A stretch of DNA of 64,000 bases from Pomacea canaliculata (taxonomy: Eukaryota; Mollusca; Gastropoda; Architaenioglossa; Ampullariidae): the NCBI RefSeq assembly GCF_003073045.1, contig NC_037593.1, positions 18,884,812 to 18,948,811 on the forward strand, in the 5' to 3' direction. Made by a program: the position numbers and the translations under genes. The stretch's first letter is position 1. Each line of letters begins with the position of its first letter. Positions 11,796 through 24,102 of this stretch are shown piece after piece. The notes beneath the pieces are model-generated. The model did no database searches. It was not told the origin of the DNA and saw only the letters and a program-made list of their open reading frames with translations.

Positions 11796-14700
11796 CTAAT
11801 CATTTTCTTCTTCTTCATCCTCCCCTTCCTCCATTTCCTCTGCTGCCTCTGCTGCTTCCTGTTGTGCTGCACGCAAAGCTGCTTCCTCTTCAGGGGTGGG
11901 GTCATCAGCCTCAGTGATCTCGGGACCACTTGGAAACTCCCCCTGGATGGGTAGGGGTGCTGGTGGGCTGTAGTTTTCCTTTGAGTATTTGTGACCCCAT
12001 CCAACATACACATTCTCAAATTTTCTGCAAACAACCATATTATTGACATGCATCATTAAAGTATGGGTTTGCTTTATCATTAAAGCTGCCTTGCATAAAG
12101 TATAGCACTCGTATATAACTTGAAATAAACACACAATTAGCAGTTTCGTGTTCTGCATATATTCAGCATTTACAGTCTTGAGAAGAAATATATTTGTTGT
12201 TCGTACCTTACCCGAACTTCTGTGAATTATTTTTACACCAGTTTTTTCTGTAGAATTTTTTTATTCACCATATTTCATATTTAAACTCCCATCAAGATAT
12301 GTCATTATGTTAGTGATTAAATAGAAGAAATTATGAGAAAATAGATACATACTTTTCAAAACCAAAGGCATGTGCTCCAGGCCAAAGGTTGGAATGAACA
12401 ACAGCAATAGCATACTGTGGGACAAGCTTTGATGATAGACAAGTGGTCCAAGCTGGCAGGCCATAGACCTCCTCATCCTCTGCCAGAGGTGTCAGTAATG
12501 GTGGCCCCACTTCTGGCTCTGGCTCATCAGGCTCTTCTTTCTCCTCTTCTTCTTCATCTTCCTCAAAGTCTTCTTCGTTCTTTTGCACAGGGTTCCACCA
12601 ACTGCACCGTCCCTGAGATGAATAATCCGTCATAATTTAAGCACCACATGTCAGTACACTGCTTAAAAATTGGACATGCAATATAATTGTAGCTGGGTTA
12701 TGTACCACACAGCACTTTCTTGCACAGATTTGTTGTCAATAATGCTAAAAGCAAAGTCGCTGGGTGTTATTTATTGCACAAAAAATTAAATAAAAAAACA
12801 GAATGTACCTGGGGAAGAATGTGCTGGACATGATGAACCCAGTTTCCCAAACTTGGATCACAAAGATCATTAACTGGAATGCCTTCAAAGTCAATATTGT
12901 TTACAAAATGATCTCGACCTGAAAAAGAAGGTGAAAATATTTTAATATTTTGTGCTTACGTGTTTAAGTGTGGTTCACAATGATATTATGTATGTTCACA
13001 TGACAATATATATCACAGTGTATGTCCAAATGTCAGTATATCACCATGTGTGTCAACATGTCAGTATGTCACAGTGTATGTTCACATGTCACTATATTGT
13101 TACACTGTAAATTTACACATTGTCATAAATTTGTGTTACAGTATGATGTTCATATCAATATGTTAGAATATATGTCTACATATCAATCAGTGTCAAAAAT
13201 TCACATGCCAGTATGTCACAGTGTTCACATGTCAGTGTCATATTATTGCATTCATTTATTATGGCATCCATGACATTATGCTCATATCAACATGTTCACA
13301 TGCTAGTATTCACACTGTATGTACATGTCAGTATATGTTAGTGCATGCTCACATCAGTATTTGTGAGAGTGTATGCTCACATCACAGCATATTTCACAGT
13401 GTATACATCAGTGTATATATATATAAAATCCTTTATGTTCACACTTTAGTATTGAAAGTATGTTAATTTTTCAGTGCCAGTCTATGCTCACATCAGTATG
13501 TGTTATAGTGTATATTCACATGGGTTTTCATAACTTACCTCCACCCTCTTCTTCTTCCTCCTCCTCCTCATCAAACTGGTAGAAGCCAAGAGGTGAAATG
13601 TGCGTACCAGCACTAATACGGGCAATCTGTGCTCGCAGATAGTTGGCCTCATTGCCGGGAAATGGAGGGTTCGTAATAACCTGGATGAAAGTAAAAAAAG
13701 ATTACTTTTCAAAATAGTAAGTTGCAATAAATGTGATCTAAACAGTTTACAAAAGACTAAGATGATGTCTGATAGCAAAACAAATGTTCTAAAAACTTGT
13801 ATACATTTTTTCTTTCCTGTCTCAATTAAGTACAACTAGTGTGTGTGTGTACAATAAATACTCTTCATGCTAAAATAAATGGCATGATTTTAGATTATTT
13901 ATTTAGTCGATTTTACTTAAGAAGAGAAAGCAATGATAGAGAAAAATGTGATAAAGTTTCTATTACATAAAAAAAGCTTAGTATTTTTGGCATACTGGAG
14001 CTTCTAGGCGGCCGGTGAAGAACTTTTTTATGCTGCGAGCTCCAGATATTTGTGCTGGAGTGACATGGGGAAGTTTCACCCATGCTTTGCCAGCTGAAAA
14101 AGACAAAATGCTGCTGCAGTAATTATAAGAAAAGACAGAACAAGAACAAGAAAATAAACAAGGAACTCAAATCCTAACCCGGATAATAAAATTATTATAG
14201 AACTGTACACATATCTTCTATGAAACTTTATGGTACATAAAATGAGTTCACCTTCTAGCTGCTAAATCTTTTTTGTACAATAACTGTATGGCAAATTAAG
14301 AACCAGTCCAACTAAACAAAATTATTCCTGACTAATTTTGATCAATAATCTACATTTATGAATATGCATGGTCAGTTCATGCTTGAAGCTCATTTGAAAA
14401 CTTGCATATTTTTTTATCAAACAGAAAATCTGAACTATTATTATGGGAAATTAATAATACTACTAATAATAAATGCAAAATATGTAAAGCTCATACTCAC
14501 ACTCCTAAGGAGTATGCTCTTAGCGTTTAAGAACAAGAACGAAACATGGACAGCATACGAGGGACAGGAAAACAAATAATATATGAGCTATATAAGAATA
14601 AACAACCGTACTAAATAAAGAATAAAATCAAATACAGAAAACACAAAGAGGAACCAACTAACAAGAGCAAGAGCTGAGAGTAACATGATACTACAAAAGG

Positions 14701-17700
14701 AAGAATGTAAAAAAGACTAGCATTATGGGAAAGGTTGTTAGGAGTAATGTTTACGGAAAAGGTGCATTTCCAGTGCACGTTTAAAGGATTCAATAGTGGG
14801 TAGGTGGCGGATATTGTTTGGAATGAAACCTTGTTTAGTGCCCATGCAGTATAATTAGCTTTTCACTCATGGCAAGAATTACTCATATTTAATATTTTTT
14901 AAGGAAATCTGTATGGGAAATATATAGCCAGTACATTCTACCTGACAACTATACCGCTAATTTTAATTTATTCTCTTCAACCAGTTACTGTCCTCCTTCA
15001 GTAAGTTCATATTTCATGAGGCAGGGAAAACATACGGTCATTGCACACGAAGTAAGTTTTCTTGTTAGCACCAACGCGGTTGTCCTCCTTAGGTACAACT
15101 GGTGGCAGTTTGAAAACAGGCTTTGGTGTATCATCTTCCTCATGCTCCTCTGCACACAGAAAGCATGGCTTTATGATAAAACATATAGGCACCTGGTACC
15201 CAATGAATTAATGGACATCTGCGAGCACTTTCAAGAAGAGAAGTAAAATAAAAAGTTAAAAATTACAATGAGGGCAGAATTTGAAAGCAAAGAGAACAGG
15301 TCGAAAATGCTTGGTGAGTGTTCTCTAATGTCCCCTTGTGGGATATAAACACTGATTTGTAATTATGACAATAATAAATACAAAATTTGTAAAGCACATA
15401 CTCACACTCCCAAGGAGCATGCTCTTAGCACTAAAGAACAAGAAAAAGACATCTATGGACAGCATACGAGGGACAGGAAAATAAATGAATAACATATGGA
15501 CTATGAAAAAGTAAACAACAGTACTAATGATGAATAAAAATAAATACAAAAAATATCAAATAACAATTGTTAAATTGATGTTGTTAAATGTGACCATCAA
15601 AGAGAGTACCTTCTTGACAAGCTTGGTTTTTTTTTAGTCAGAAAAGTAATCTTGAACCATTTTTATTTTATTTATTTTTCTTCCCTGAAAGTCTTTTTTT
15701 TTTTCTTTGGATGCTGGTTCTGCATTCTGTCTGTCCTTCATAAGAATATCTTGAATGGCATTGTCAGGGATTTAGCTTCTTTTTGTGATGAGCAAATTAT
15801 CAGAAAGGTGTCCGGCCTTTTGTCCATACTAGACATACACCAACACTGATCGACATAATCATACCAGAACATGTAATAGCGTGAGAATATGTTTTATTGA
15901 GCTCAGGTAAATGGTATGCTATGACCATATGGAGAAGTAACTGGCACTTGAAATCATGTTTCCTTTGCAGCCCAGATGCTCAACCTCAGTGTGTGCATGG
16001 GTCTGTGATGATATAGGTGTGTCTTAAGAATGGTCTAGATGTAAGATTGTGTGTTTCTAAGTATTCGGTTAAGCACAACCTTATCCTTTTCTTGTCCTTA
16101 TTGTGTTGCACGCCGCTTTATTTTTGTAACTAAGCACGCTTTCCAAGTATAATTGCTCACTGGAATTAATAAAGTTGGTCATTGTCATTATCACTCTGTC
16201 ATTCATATGCATGGTTAATGATCTTGTGAGCATAAGAATACCATTTTGCAGATACTGGCTCTATACAATCTCTTGTAGTTTTCATCCTCCTCACCTTCAC
16301 CCTCTTCATCGTCTCCTTCCTTTTCAGTAACATCTTCTTCTGCAAGTTCCTCAGCCTAGAAAAAAGAATAAAAGCTTTGCCATACTCAACTTTTTGAAAA
16401 CATAGTTTTCAAGAACTTAAGACCAGTCTTTGTTAACTAATATAATAAGCAACTAATGTGGATAGATTTGTTTTATGTTCATCCCTTTCTCACCTCCTCC
16501 TCTTCTTCTTCTTCATCTCCTTCTCTATATTCCACTTCAGCCACATAGTAATTCTGCTCTGTGCCCAGGATTTTGCCCCAGAATCGCACATGCTGCAGTG
16601 GGCGGGTGTCAACAAGAGTTTTGAGCGCAAGCCACACACGGATCATCTCTTCACGATTAAGCCCAATGCTTGCTTGTTCAAAGTAGAAGCAAAGCTCCAT
16701 AAGGTTGGGCAGTGGGGTTTCAACATCTTCATCTTGTGCTGCCTCTTCTTCTTCACCTTCACCTTTCTAGTTGCAAAAAAAAAAAAAAAAAAAAAAAAAA
16801 TCAGGTTCTGTATCAGTGTATCATTAATATGCTAAAGATTTTTAAAACTGTTTTTAAATAACTATTAAATGAAAGCTAATAGATCAATGACTTATCTTTC
16901 ATCGAAATCATACTCTAAATGACAGAAATCAATACTAGAAATATACAGAGATATATAAATAGGGATAGGAGCTGTGCAACATTAAAACATACAGTGTACT
17001 GCAAATATGTTGGAAATACACCAGTCAACATAGTTACCAATAGTTGTGATTATACTCAGTTGACTAGTCCTCCTACTCATCTACCTCTACAGATTTATGA
17101 CACTCTCCATCTTTACTGTTTGTTCCCTAATTCCTCTTTGTCTCTTCTATGTTTGTTTTTTATTACTTGTCTCCATATATAGTTGTTTCTCTTTCGATCT
17201 GTCCTTCATATTCTGTCCATGTCTCCTATTTGTCTTCAACATTGAGAGCAAGTTCCTTCATGAGCATGATCATGTGCTACATAAATCAAATGTTTATTAT
17301 CATTAAACACATTTTTTGATTTACTTTCAATGCCACCTCAAAATTTGGAAAGAATTAAGTTTACTTACAGAAAACAATTTCCGTTGTATCTGTGCCAAGG
17401 CAACTTCTGTTGATTTATCGATTTTATCCTGCACTGTATCAGCATCATATGTAAACTTTGATTTCTTTATATCTCTGCTTAGATCTTCAAAAATGTCCAC
17501 TGCATTTTCTGGTCGTTCATCAAGCATTGCGTGTCAATAAACTTGATAGGTGATCATACCTGAAAAATGCATATAAAAATGTGAACTGAAATGTCTACCA
17601 CATCAAGGATGATATGGCTGTTAGAAGATGTATTCCTTAAATGTTAAGAAAGCTGCTAGATAAGTTATTATATGGTACTACTGTACTTTAAACAATTATT

Positions 17701-18163
17701 TTTAACCTGTACCATTTTCCTTAAAGTATATGTTTATTTTTGTGCTTATGAGAATGGCAACGTACGTGTATGCCTAATTTTTGGGTGGTATTGATTCCTT
17801 GTTACAGGTTCCCTCGATCTCCATACTGCACATTGTGTAAGCACACACACACACACACACACTAAACACATGCACATGACATGCAAGCACACGTATACTC
17901 AATTAATATATGTGTATAGGTTGAAATAATACAAAATACTTAATCGCAAAGCATACACTTTGTAATTAAATGGTAATTCTACAGTTCATCGCTATAAGAA
18001 TAAATGTAAACAGCAATCATATAAGTTTGGAAAAAGCCATTCTTACTTACAGATTGATTCCAGTTTTGGTGCTTGCTGTCAAAAGATACGATTTTGCTTT
18101 CAGAAATTCTTGTTCCTTCGGGCTCGGATTGTAGTCAGGTTCATTAAGGCTAATTTCAGACAT
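11796..18163 (-). CDS. RSPH4A/RSPH6A: Radial spoke head protein 4/6 homologue
   Basis: Ten exons: 18051-18163, 17369-17559, 16494-16766, 16295-16355, 15036-15149, 13996-14093, 13539-13680, 12809-12918, 12353-12612 and 11796-12024. All have GT-AG borders. The start [15 protein letters not shown] and the end EEEEND* give about 529 residues. Family landmarks are [57 protein letters not shown] and [12 protein letters not shown], with acidic Glu/Asp runs between blocks. The family forms the radial-spoke head of motile 9+2 cilia. The sum of the exons is one base too long: exon 2 has an extra A before ATG CTT GAT (near 17527), putting the conserved [10 protein letters not shown] piece out of frame with MLDERP. 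This is probably an assembly or sequencing indel, otherwise a real lesion. Vertebrates split the family into RSPH4A and RSPH6A; here I cannot choose. Confidence 0.95.
12960..13520. repeat. Degenerate minisatellite in an RSPH4A/6A intron
   Basis: Many imperfect copies of a roughly 25-40 bp unit built from TGTATGTTCACATGTCAGTAT and TCACAGTG lie between exons 8 and 7. The unit length drifts. Apparent open frames here only reflect the repeat. Confidence 0.75.
14448..14815 (-). mobile_element. 5'-truncated L2/CR1-like LINE, 3' end
   Basis: The minus strand matches the end of the larger LINE at 56180-58665. It begins in the last reverse-transcriptase codons (CCACCTACCCACTATTGAAT), runs through the 3' UTR, and ends at the ACTCCTAAGGAGT palindrome plus a TTA/AAT repeat. 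It lies in the RSPH intron between exons 5 and 6. Confidence 0.75.
15358..15560 (-). mobile_element. 5'-truncated copy of the same LINE, 3' UTR only
   Basis: It shares GTCCATAGATGT...GAGGGACAG and CATACTCACACTCCCAAGGAGCATGC (split here into short parts) with the other copies, ending at the AATAATAAATACAAAATTTG tail. It lies in the RSPH intron between exons 4 and 5. Confidence 0.7.
16775..16800. repeat. A(26) run forming the pyrimidine tract of RSPH exon 3
   Basis: Twenty-six As on the plus strand are a pure T run on the gene's strand, ending 8 bases before the exon 3 acceptor (AACTAG) at 16767-16768. Confidence 0.8.
17040..17312 (+). repeat. Possible LINE 3' UTR remnant
   Basis: A pyrimidine-rich stretch is followed by TTGAGAGCAAGTTCCTTCATGAG, then GTGCTACATAAATC and a TTATTATCATT tail. 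This order is typical of CR1/L2-like LINE 3' ends. No coding part is left. Confidence 0.35.
17842..17862. repeat. (CA)n microsatellite
   Basis: About ten CA units lie in the first intron of the radial spoke gene. Confidence 0.8.
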
Positions 18164-18267
18164 TTTGGGGTTTTGAATATCAACTTACTCTACTACAGAC
18201 ACACCAGCCTGTCTTTCTTTGACGAAAGCCTACAGAAACAGTAGGTCACACATTTGTGAGAAGTACC

Positions 18268-18298
18268 GTTTCTAAGGTGTGACGTTGCTAAGGTAAAC
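18268..18298. promoter_or_regulatory. Candidate pair of RFX X-box-like sites upstream of RSPH4A/6A
   Basis: Two related motifs, GTTTCTAAGG at 18268 and GTTGCTAAGGTAAAC at 18284, lie 105-135 bp upstream of the radial-spoke start codon. Ciliary genes often carry an RFX X-box (about GTTGCCATGGNAAC) at this distance. Both matches are imperfect, so this is inference. Confidence 0.35.
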
Positions 18299-18846
18299 TT
18301 CAAAAATTGCATTGTCGTCATATCCCTTTTCGATACAGCTACCAACACGATGACGTAGTGCGCAAAGACAGTATGGAGCATTGCGTACTGATACAACAGG
18401 CTGTGTTATTAAAACTTCTAGGAATTTACTGGTGTTTAGACGCAAATCAAGTTCGTTAATTTACGTTATGAAAAAGCTTATTTTTATTCGTTTTTTACGT
18501 GTTTCACTATGTTCGAAGAACGAAGTTGTGATGGAATGAACCTTTCGTCCTTTGGCTGTGGGTTTTGTTTTTGCCACAACAACGCTTCTTATGCTCTCAT
18601 TTCACTATTTTGTTCAGACAGTCAAAGTAAATTTGTGAATAATGAGAGCACAAAAAATAATAAAATGATTATTGCCTCAAGTGATGGAAGTCAGAAACCC
18701 CAAATTGACTCGTGAATACTGAAAGGTACAAGATTATACAACGTCAAGTTGTGACATCATACTGAAATCATCAATAGGCTATACAGATCTGACATCATTT
18801 GCTGAGGAATCGGCCTCATGGTTTATAGAAATAGTTTCTGGAAATC

Positions 18847-21800
18847 ATGGATAAACGTCGCATACTTTCAAAAAAGAAAGATTCCGGTCTAGGGAATGAA
18901 GGTATTGCTGGCCGTTATGTCAAGAGGGATACACCACCAGTCTTGCGAAGTAAGTTCTATATATCAGCATGGAAAATAGGTTTTAAGCAAAGGAAGTCAC
19001 TATGTCAAGATTTTGGTAATCTTTGATCCAAGTTCAATTAATGGAGGACTTAGCTAATCTGGATAGAAATGTCAGAGTTTGAAAGTACATCACTAGTTGT
19101 TAAACATTAAAAATTAATGCAAAAGATGAGATGCATGATTAATAAGACAAGAACATACTGAAAATTGTAAAATAGCAAAATGCACACTTCAAAATGCCAA
19201 AAGTTTACACTTTTTTTAATGCATTGAAACATTTTAAAAATCAAAGCACAAATAGTTGTTATATTTGCATATACTTAAAAATGTAGTTCTTATATAATAA
19301 CTAAAGAAGAAAAAATTTTTCACAGGAAAGTTTAAGGAAACTACAACAGTTATCATGAATTCATTAGTGCTTCCTAATTAAATACTTTGAAATTTTAAAT
19401 TTTGGCTTGGATCTTTGTAGAAGATTTTGTAATTAATACATTTTTATTATTTGAAAGAGTTTTTGTTAACTTAATTTTAAATGAATGAAGATGAATATCC
19501 AGCTCAGAGAAAAAAAACATTCCAAAATATGATCTGATCAACAAATACTCTACATGCTATAAGGCCAGTGTTTAGGCCCTGTGGTCTGCAACCCAGATAT
19601 TTTGTGACAACGTAGGAAAGATCCACCACAGAATCATCTTTTCCATAACTCTGTCTTGGAAACCCTCTCAAACAAAGAAAAAACCCCAGCTGAATGCCCT
19701 TGCATCAGACCTAAATGGCCTGCAACATTCTTTTTAACAAAAAGTCTTACGGTGGATCCTTTCTCATTGCAATATCCCTGACAATGTGGCAGCTAACAGA
19801 CTAGTAAATAAGGGAGGAAGGCTGACCAAGAGACTCCCCAGGTCAGCTTCGCTTAGGCCAAGACAATAATCAAACCATGCCCAAAAGAGATGGCTCCAAC
19901 ACCAACTCAGCTACTGTAGCCGAGATCCACACTACATCCCAGACAGAGAAGAACAGGTAACCAGTATGTCTCTGGAATAGTATGTGCACATTGGAGATTC
20001 TCATTGTGCCCCTAAAGCTTGGCTACAATGATAGTGGCCCCCTTCATGCAGGACTGTCCAACATGCCATGAATAAAGAAAAGAGACATGGCCTGTTGATA
20101 TACCAATGAAGGGAAAGATCTTCAGATCCCTCAAGGGTCTTCAGCTTACAGTTGATTTATAAGTGATTTAAAAAAAGTGATTTAAATATTATTTAAAGAA
20201 TACTGAATGTTTAAAATATCATTTAAAATGTTTCAGATTATCATACTCCAGCACGTCCAGGCACCTCTTTTCCACGCTCTGGTCGAAGTGCAAGGACACC
20301 TGCATCTTATACACCACAGCAGCAGATGTCAGCTGCTGTTCACCCTCCTACCCGTCTAGCCCACAGCCATGTTTCTGGCATGTTTGGGACACCAGCTGTA
20401 GTTTCCACTCCAGCCCCAGAACGCCATGTTTATCAGCAACAGTATCAGCAGCAACAGCAGCTGCTCCAGCAGCATCAACAGCAGCAGCAGCTGCAATATC
20501 ACCACCCACAACAGCAGCAGCAACAGCTGCACCAGTATCCCCATCAGTATTATCAACAGCAGCAACAGCAGACTTCTCTGGCACACATAACGCAAGGCTT
20601 GCAGAGTATGCGCATAACCTCAGTGCCTGCCACTCGTACAGATGTGACCTCTGCTGTTCATTTATCACGAACTTATGGGCTAGTGTACTCACAGCCTGTA
20701 TCAGGTGGTGTCATGCGCTCTGTTGCTAACCAAGCAGGATATGCATTGGGTTCATCAGCACTTCCATCAGGTATGCCTGGCATGGTACAAAACACTAACA
20801 CTCTTCTTTTCCATAAGATATGCAGGGATAAGCATGAAATCTTTAGCCTTCAATGTTAATCAATAAATAGAAGAAAAAGTTGCTTTGCAGTGCTTGACAA
20901 TTTCTCAGTTAATTTATGTAGACAACTTTTTAAAGTATTTCTTTTCAAAGAATTTCTGGGAAGTGCCTGTGAGGGGTTGGGTTGGTGCTTGCATGAAGAA
21001 CAATTACTGTTCTGCTCTGTTTGTCTCAAGCAGCAGAGGAAAGCCAAGACAGTGGTCAGCAGTATTATAGGTATGCTCCTAAAAGCAACACTGCCAGCAG
21101 CAACTCGAGTAATACCAACCCCACTGTCAGTGCCAGTGACTACCACAGCCTTCAGCAGTTGGAGGAGAGTCTGCAGATAGAACAATATCACCAAGAGATC
21201 CGCAACCATTATGCCCAGCAGGCAGGCAATGCAGGTGGCAATATTACACACAGTCAGAATCTCACTTTGTTCAATGGTGTAGCAGGAGATGCAGAGGCCA
21301 ATTCTTTGACCACTGCCGGTATGTCCTCTGGTCACTGCATGCTTGATTCACAAACATTTTGTTAGGGAGTTTGCCATTGTCTGTTACTTTATACAGCTTT
21401 CTGCTTTTGTCAGGTGAAAAAAGTGAGAAGCTATATTTTGTTATTTCTTTTGATTTGGCAAGAGCTTGATCTGCATGCTATCCAGTGCTGAGTCATAGAA
21501 TTATCTCCATGAAATTATACAGTACTAGGCCTTATTAGAAGGTAAGGTTCTGGCCATTCAGAAGATGTATTTGTAGTCAGTATTTTGACAAAAAGTAGTT
21601 TGATTTAGTGCAAAACAGTGTAACTTGTCCATTCAGGCATGTATATATGGCAAACAATAACAGAATACTTGGACATAATTGACACATACAGTCATGTCAC
21701 ATGCTGAACTTAAATCTTGCGTAGAATTTTAACAGTTGACTTATGTATGGGCTATTTACTGCATAATTATGATCGCTGTTGTATTAATGGGCAGTGATGA

Positions 21801-23984
21801 AAGTCCACTTGACAATTTAGTGTCATGAGTTGTGAAAAGTGTGTTTAGTCCAGCAATGAAGACATTCCAAGCACTTACATCAACACAGGAAAGTATCACT
21901 TTTAAAGTGCCTTTATAAAATATGGTAAATCTGTGTAACATTCAAAATTGTACAGGCTCAGAAGACAGTGAGTTTTCACTTTCTATTGGTTTAGTGTGTT
22001 CCTAAATTGTTATTAGGTGGTTACACATCTGATGAACTGCCCCTTCCACCCGGATGGTCAGTTGATTGGACAATGGGTGGCCGCAAATATTACATAGATC
22101 ACAACACACAGGCAACTCACTGGAGTCATCCTTTTGAAAAGGAAAGTTTACCTTCAGGCTGGGAGCGAATTGAGTCCAAGGAACATGGTGTCTACTATTA
22201 TAAGTGAGATTTTCTTTGTGCGGATGCTATGTAGACTTATGGTACCTCTGTGATGCATTTCCTTTTGAGATGTTCACAGATTTGTTATTTGTCGTTTTCC
22301 TTAAAATGATGAATTTATCAATTTTATTTATGACCTTTAGCAGTTTTAGCAGTCTATAAAGTAATTTAGTGTTTGTCTGTGAAGTGCAAAGTCAGATCAA
22401 TGGATGATATAGTGCAATGCTGTTTTTTGCTTTTTTCAGTTTTACACATATATATATATATGTGTAGTGTGGAAAAAAAATTTCTGATCATCCATGTCCT
22501 CAAAATCCAAACCAAAATAAAAATTCCTAATATGTTGAGAATCAGGTGCAATGAGACAGTTGGAAAATTTTGTTCTGTAGGATTATTTATCTGTTTGAAA
22601 ATGTAAACAAAATACTTAAGAGATGTCTTCGGTGGGTTGTTGTGTTCAGTGTTAGCACTGAATAATTTTGTTGAGGAAAACCCTGCAGTTCATTATCATA
22701 ATAATTATGTTCTTTGAATTGCTGAAAGAACATACAAGACTCAGACAGAGCCACAGCTGTTAGTTATTTTGCTTAAGCGTTTTTATTTTTATTTCTTTTC
22801 CAGTCATGTTACAAGAACTGCTCAACTTCATCATCCGTGCAGTTACTTAAACATACCAGCACAGTTATACCTGGGGTATTCTGAAGGGCATGTGAATGTT
22901 CCTCATGCTTTAGAATACCGTCAGCAGCGTCAAACAAATGTCCTGGTACCTGCAAACCCATATCTTAATACAGGTGAGAAGAAGCAGTAAAAAATAATTA
23001 AGACACACGACAAAGCATTTGTTATTACTTTGCATTTGATGTAGGATGTTTTAATAATGTTAAACTATTACCAATTCTGTGTGTATTTATACTGGCTTGT
23101 AAAGACAAGGACAATTTTTAAAATTGGGGTGTGCAGGTATGGTAAGAGGTAACCTTAATTTTTTAATATGGAAGAGGCTGAAAAAGTCTTGTTCATCATA
23201 TTTGCCATTGAAAAGGGGAAGATGGTGAGGAGAGAGGTGTGATGTTTAATATTAGTTGTTACAGTTTACTGCTGTATGCATTGTAAAACAACAAGTATAG
23301 TTTTTTTTTCTCTCAACTAGAAATTCCAGAATGGTTGGTTGTATATACAAAAGCTCCAGCAGAGCATGACCATAAATTAAAGGTAGGTATTGATACGAGT
23401 ACGATATTGTGGTGTGACCTGTGTATAAGCTTTGAAATTTTACCTGTGAGGATTTCTCATTCTTTGCTAAATTAACATGTTTTATGTAACAAATATTCTT
23501 TACTGGTTTGAACCTGTTAATCTGTTAAATCCAATGAGGAAACAGTTTTATAATAAATGTTTCTCATAAACGGGCAGATAGCATATAAGAAGGTTATTTT
23601 AAGTTTATATTTAAAAATGAGAAATCTAAAAGCATTTGGATCAGGTTTTTGTTGTACTATTTGTACTATATACAGTAAGAAAACTATTTTACAGTGGGAA
23701 TTATTTCGACTGAATGAACTGGAATACTTTGATGCCCTGCTTCGGCGTCAGTACAAGCAAGACTTGGAGCAGATAGTCATGACTTATGAAGTTTATCGAA
23801 ATGCACTCAACAGAGAGCTTGAGCGACGACAGAAAGAAAATCTGCAGCAACAACAGCAGCAGCAGCAACAAGGAGGTCAGGCCATGCAGCTGATGCCTAT
23901 GCAAACATTACCACTGCATTTTCTGCAACATAAGCAGTTACAGCAGCATCTGCAACAGCAGCACCAGCAGTTTCATCAACAATT

Positions 23985-24025
<41 letters not shown>

Positions 24026-24102
24026 TACAATCCCAACAACAGCTCCAGCAGCAACAACAACAGCAAAGGCTGCTAACACAGAATATTGAAACCAAGGTTT
24101 GA
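18847..24102 (+). CDS. SAV1: Salvador homologue 1 (Hippo pathway scaffold)
   Basis: Exons: 18847-18949, 20237-20770, 21031-21318, 22017-22203, 22804-22973, 23321-23382 and 23695-24102. The total is 1752 nt, 583 residues, in frame throughout. Residues about 316-348 are WW1 ([20 protein letters not shown]), about 352-382 WW2 ([19 protein letters not shown]), and about 430-497 the SARAH region ([12 protein letters not shown] ... [18 protein letters not shown]). In the family, SARAH binds Hippo/MST kinase and WW1 helps LATS activation. Vertebrate SAV1 is about 383 residues; this one is longer because of glutamine-rich stretches in exon 2 and after SARAH. The N-terminus ([11 protein letters not shown]...[13 protein letters not shown]) resembles the vertebrate start. 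It lies head to head with the radial spoke gene, 683 bp between start codons. Confidence 0.97.
19560..20165 (+). mobile_element. LINE fragment with RNase H-like region in SAV1 intron 1
   Basis: Translated pieces resemble the RNase H end of I/Jockey-type non-LTR elements: [20 protein letters not shown], then an [13 protein letters not shown] segment and a cysteine-poor tail. The reading frame is interrupted more than once. No reverse transcriptase part is present, and it is in the same direction as SAV1. Confidence 0.6.
20433..20575 (+). repeat. CAG/CAA-rich tract, SAV1 exon 2
   Basis: It encodes a Gln/His/Tyr-rich block in which glutamine runs of 3-6 alternate with L, H and Y. Mixed CAG and CAA codons interrupt the repeat. 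Confidence 0.9.
23845..24066 (+). repeat. CAG/CAA-rich tract, SAV1 C-terminus
   Basis: The glutamine-rich tail after the SARAH domain contains a pure run of 11 CAG codons at 23992-24024, the longest uninterrupted triplet run I see in the window. Confidence 0.9.

Noticed and set aside
13022-13466. Two open frames rich in M, S, V, C and H
   Set aside because: They only translate the minisatellite in the RSPH intron.
15880-16195. Sequence ending AATTAATAAAGTTGGTCATTGTC that looks like a LINE tail
   Set aside because: No coding remnant or matching copy was found in the window, so it was not listed as an element.
18509-18715. 68-codon frame between RSPH4A/6A and SAV1
   Set aside because: It has no family features. 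It could be an upstream ORF in the SAV1 leader, but the transcript start is unknown.
20348-20692. Minus-strand Ala/Leu-rich frames opposite SAV1 exon 2
   Set aside because: They are antisense reading of CAG/CAA repeats.
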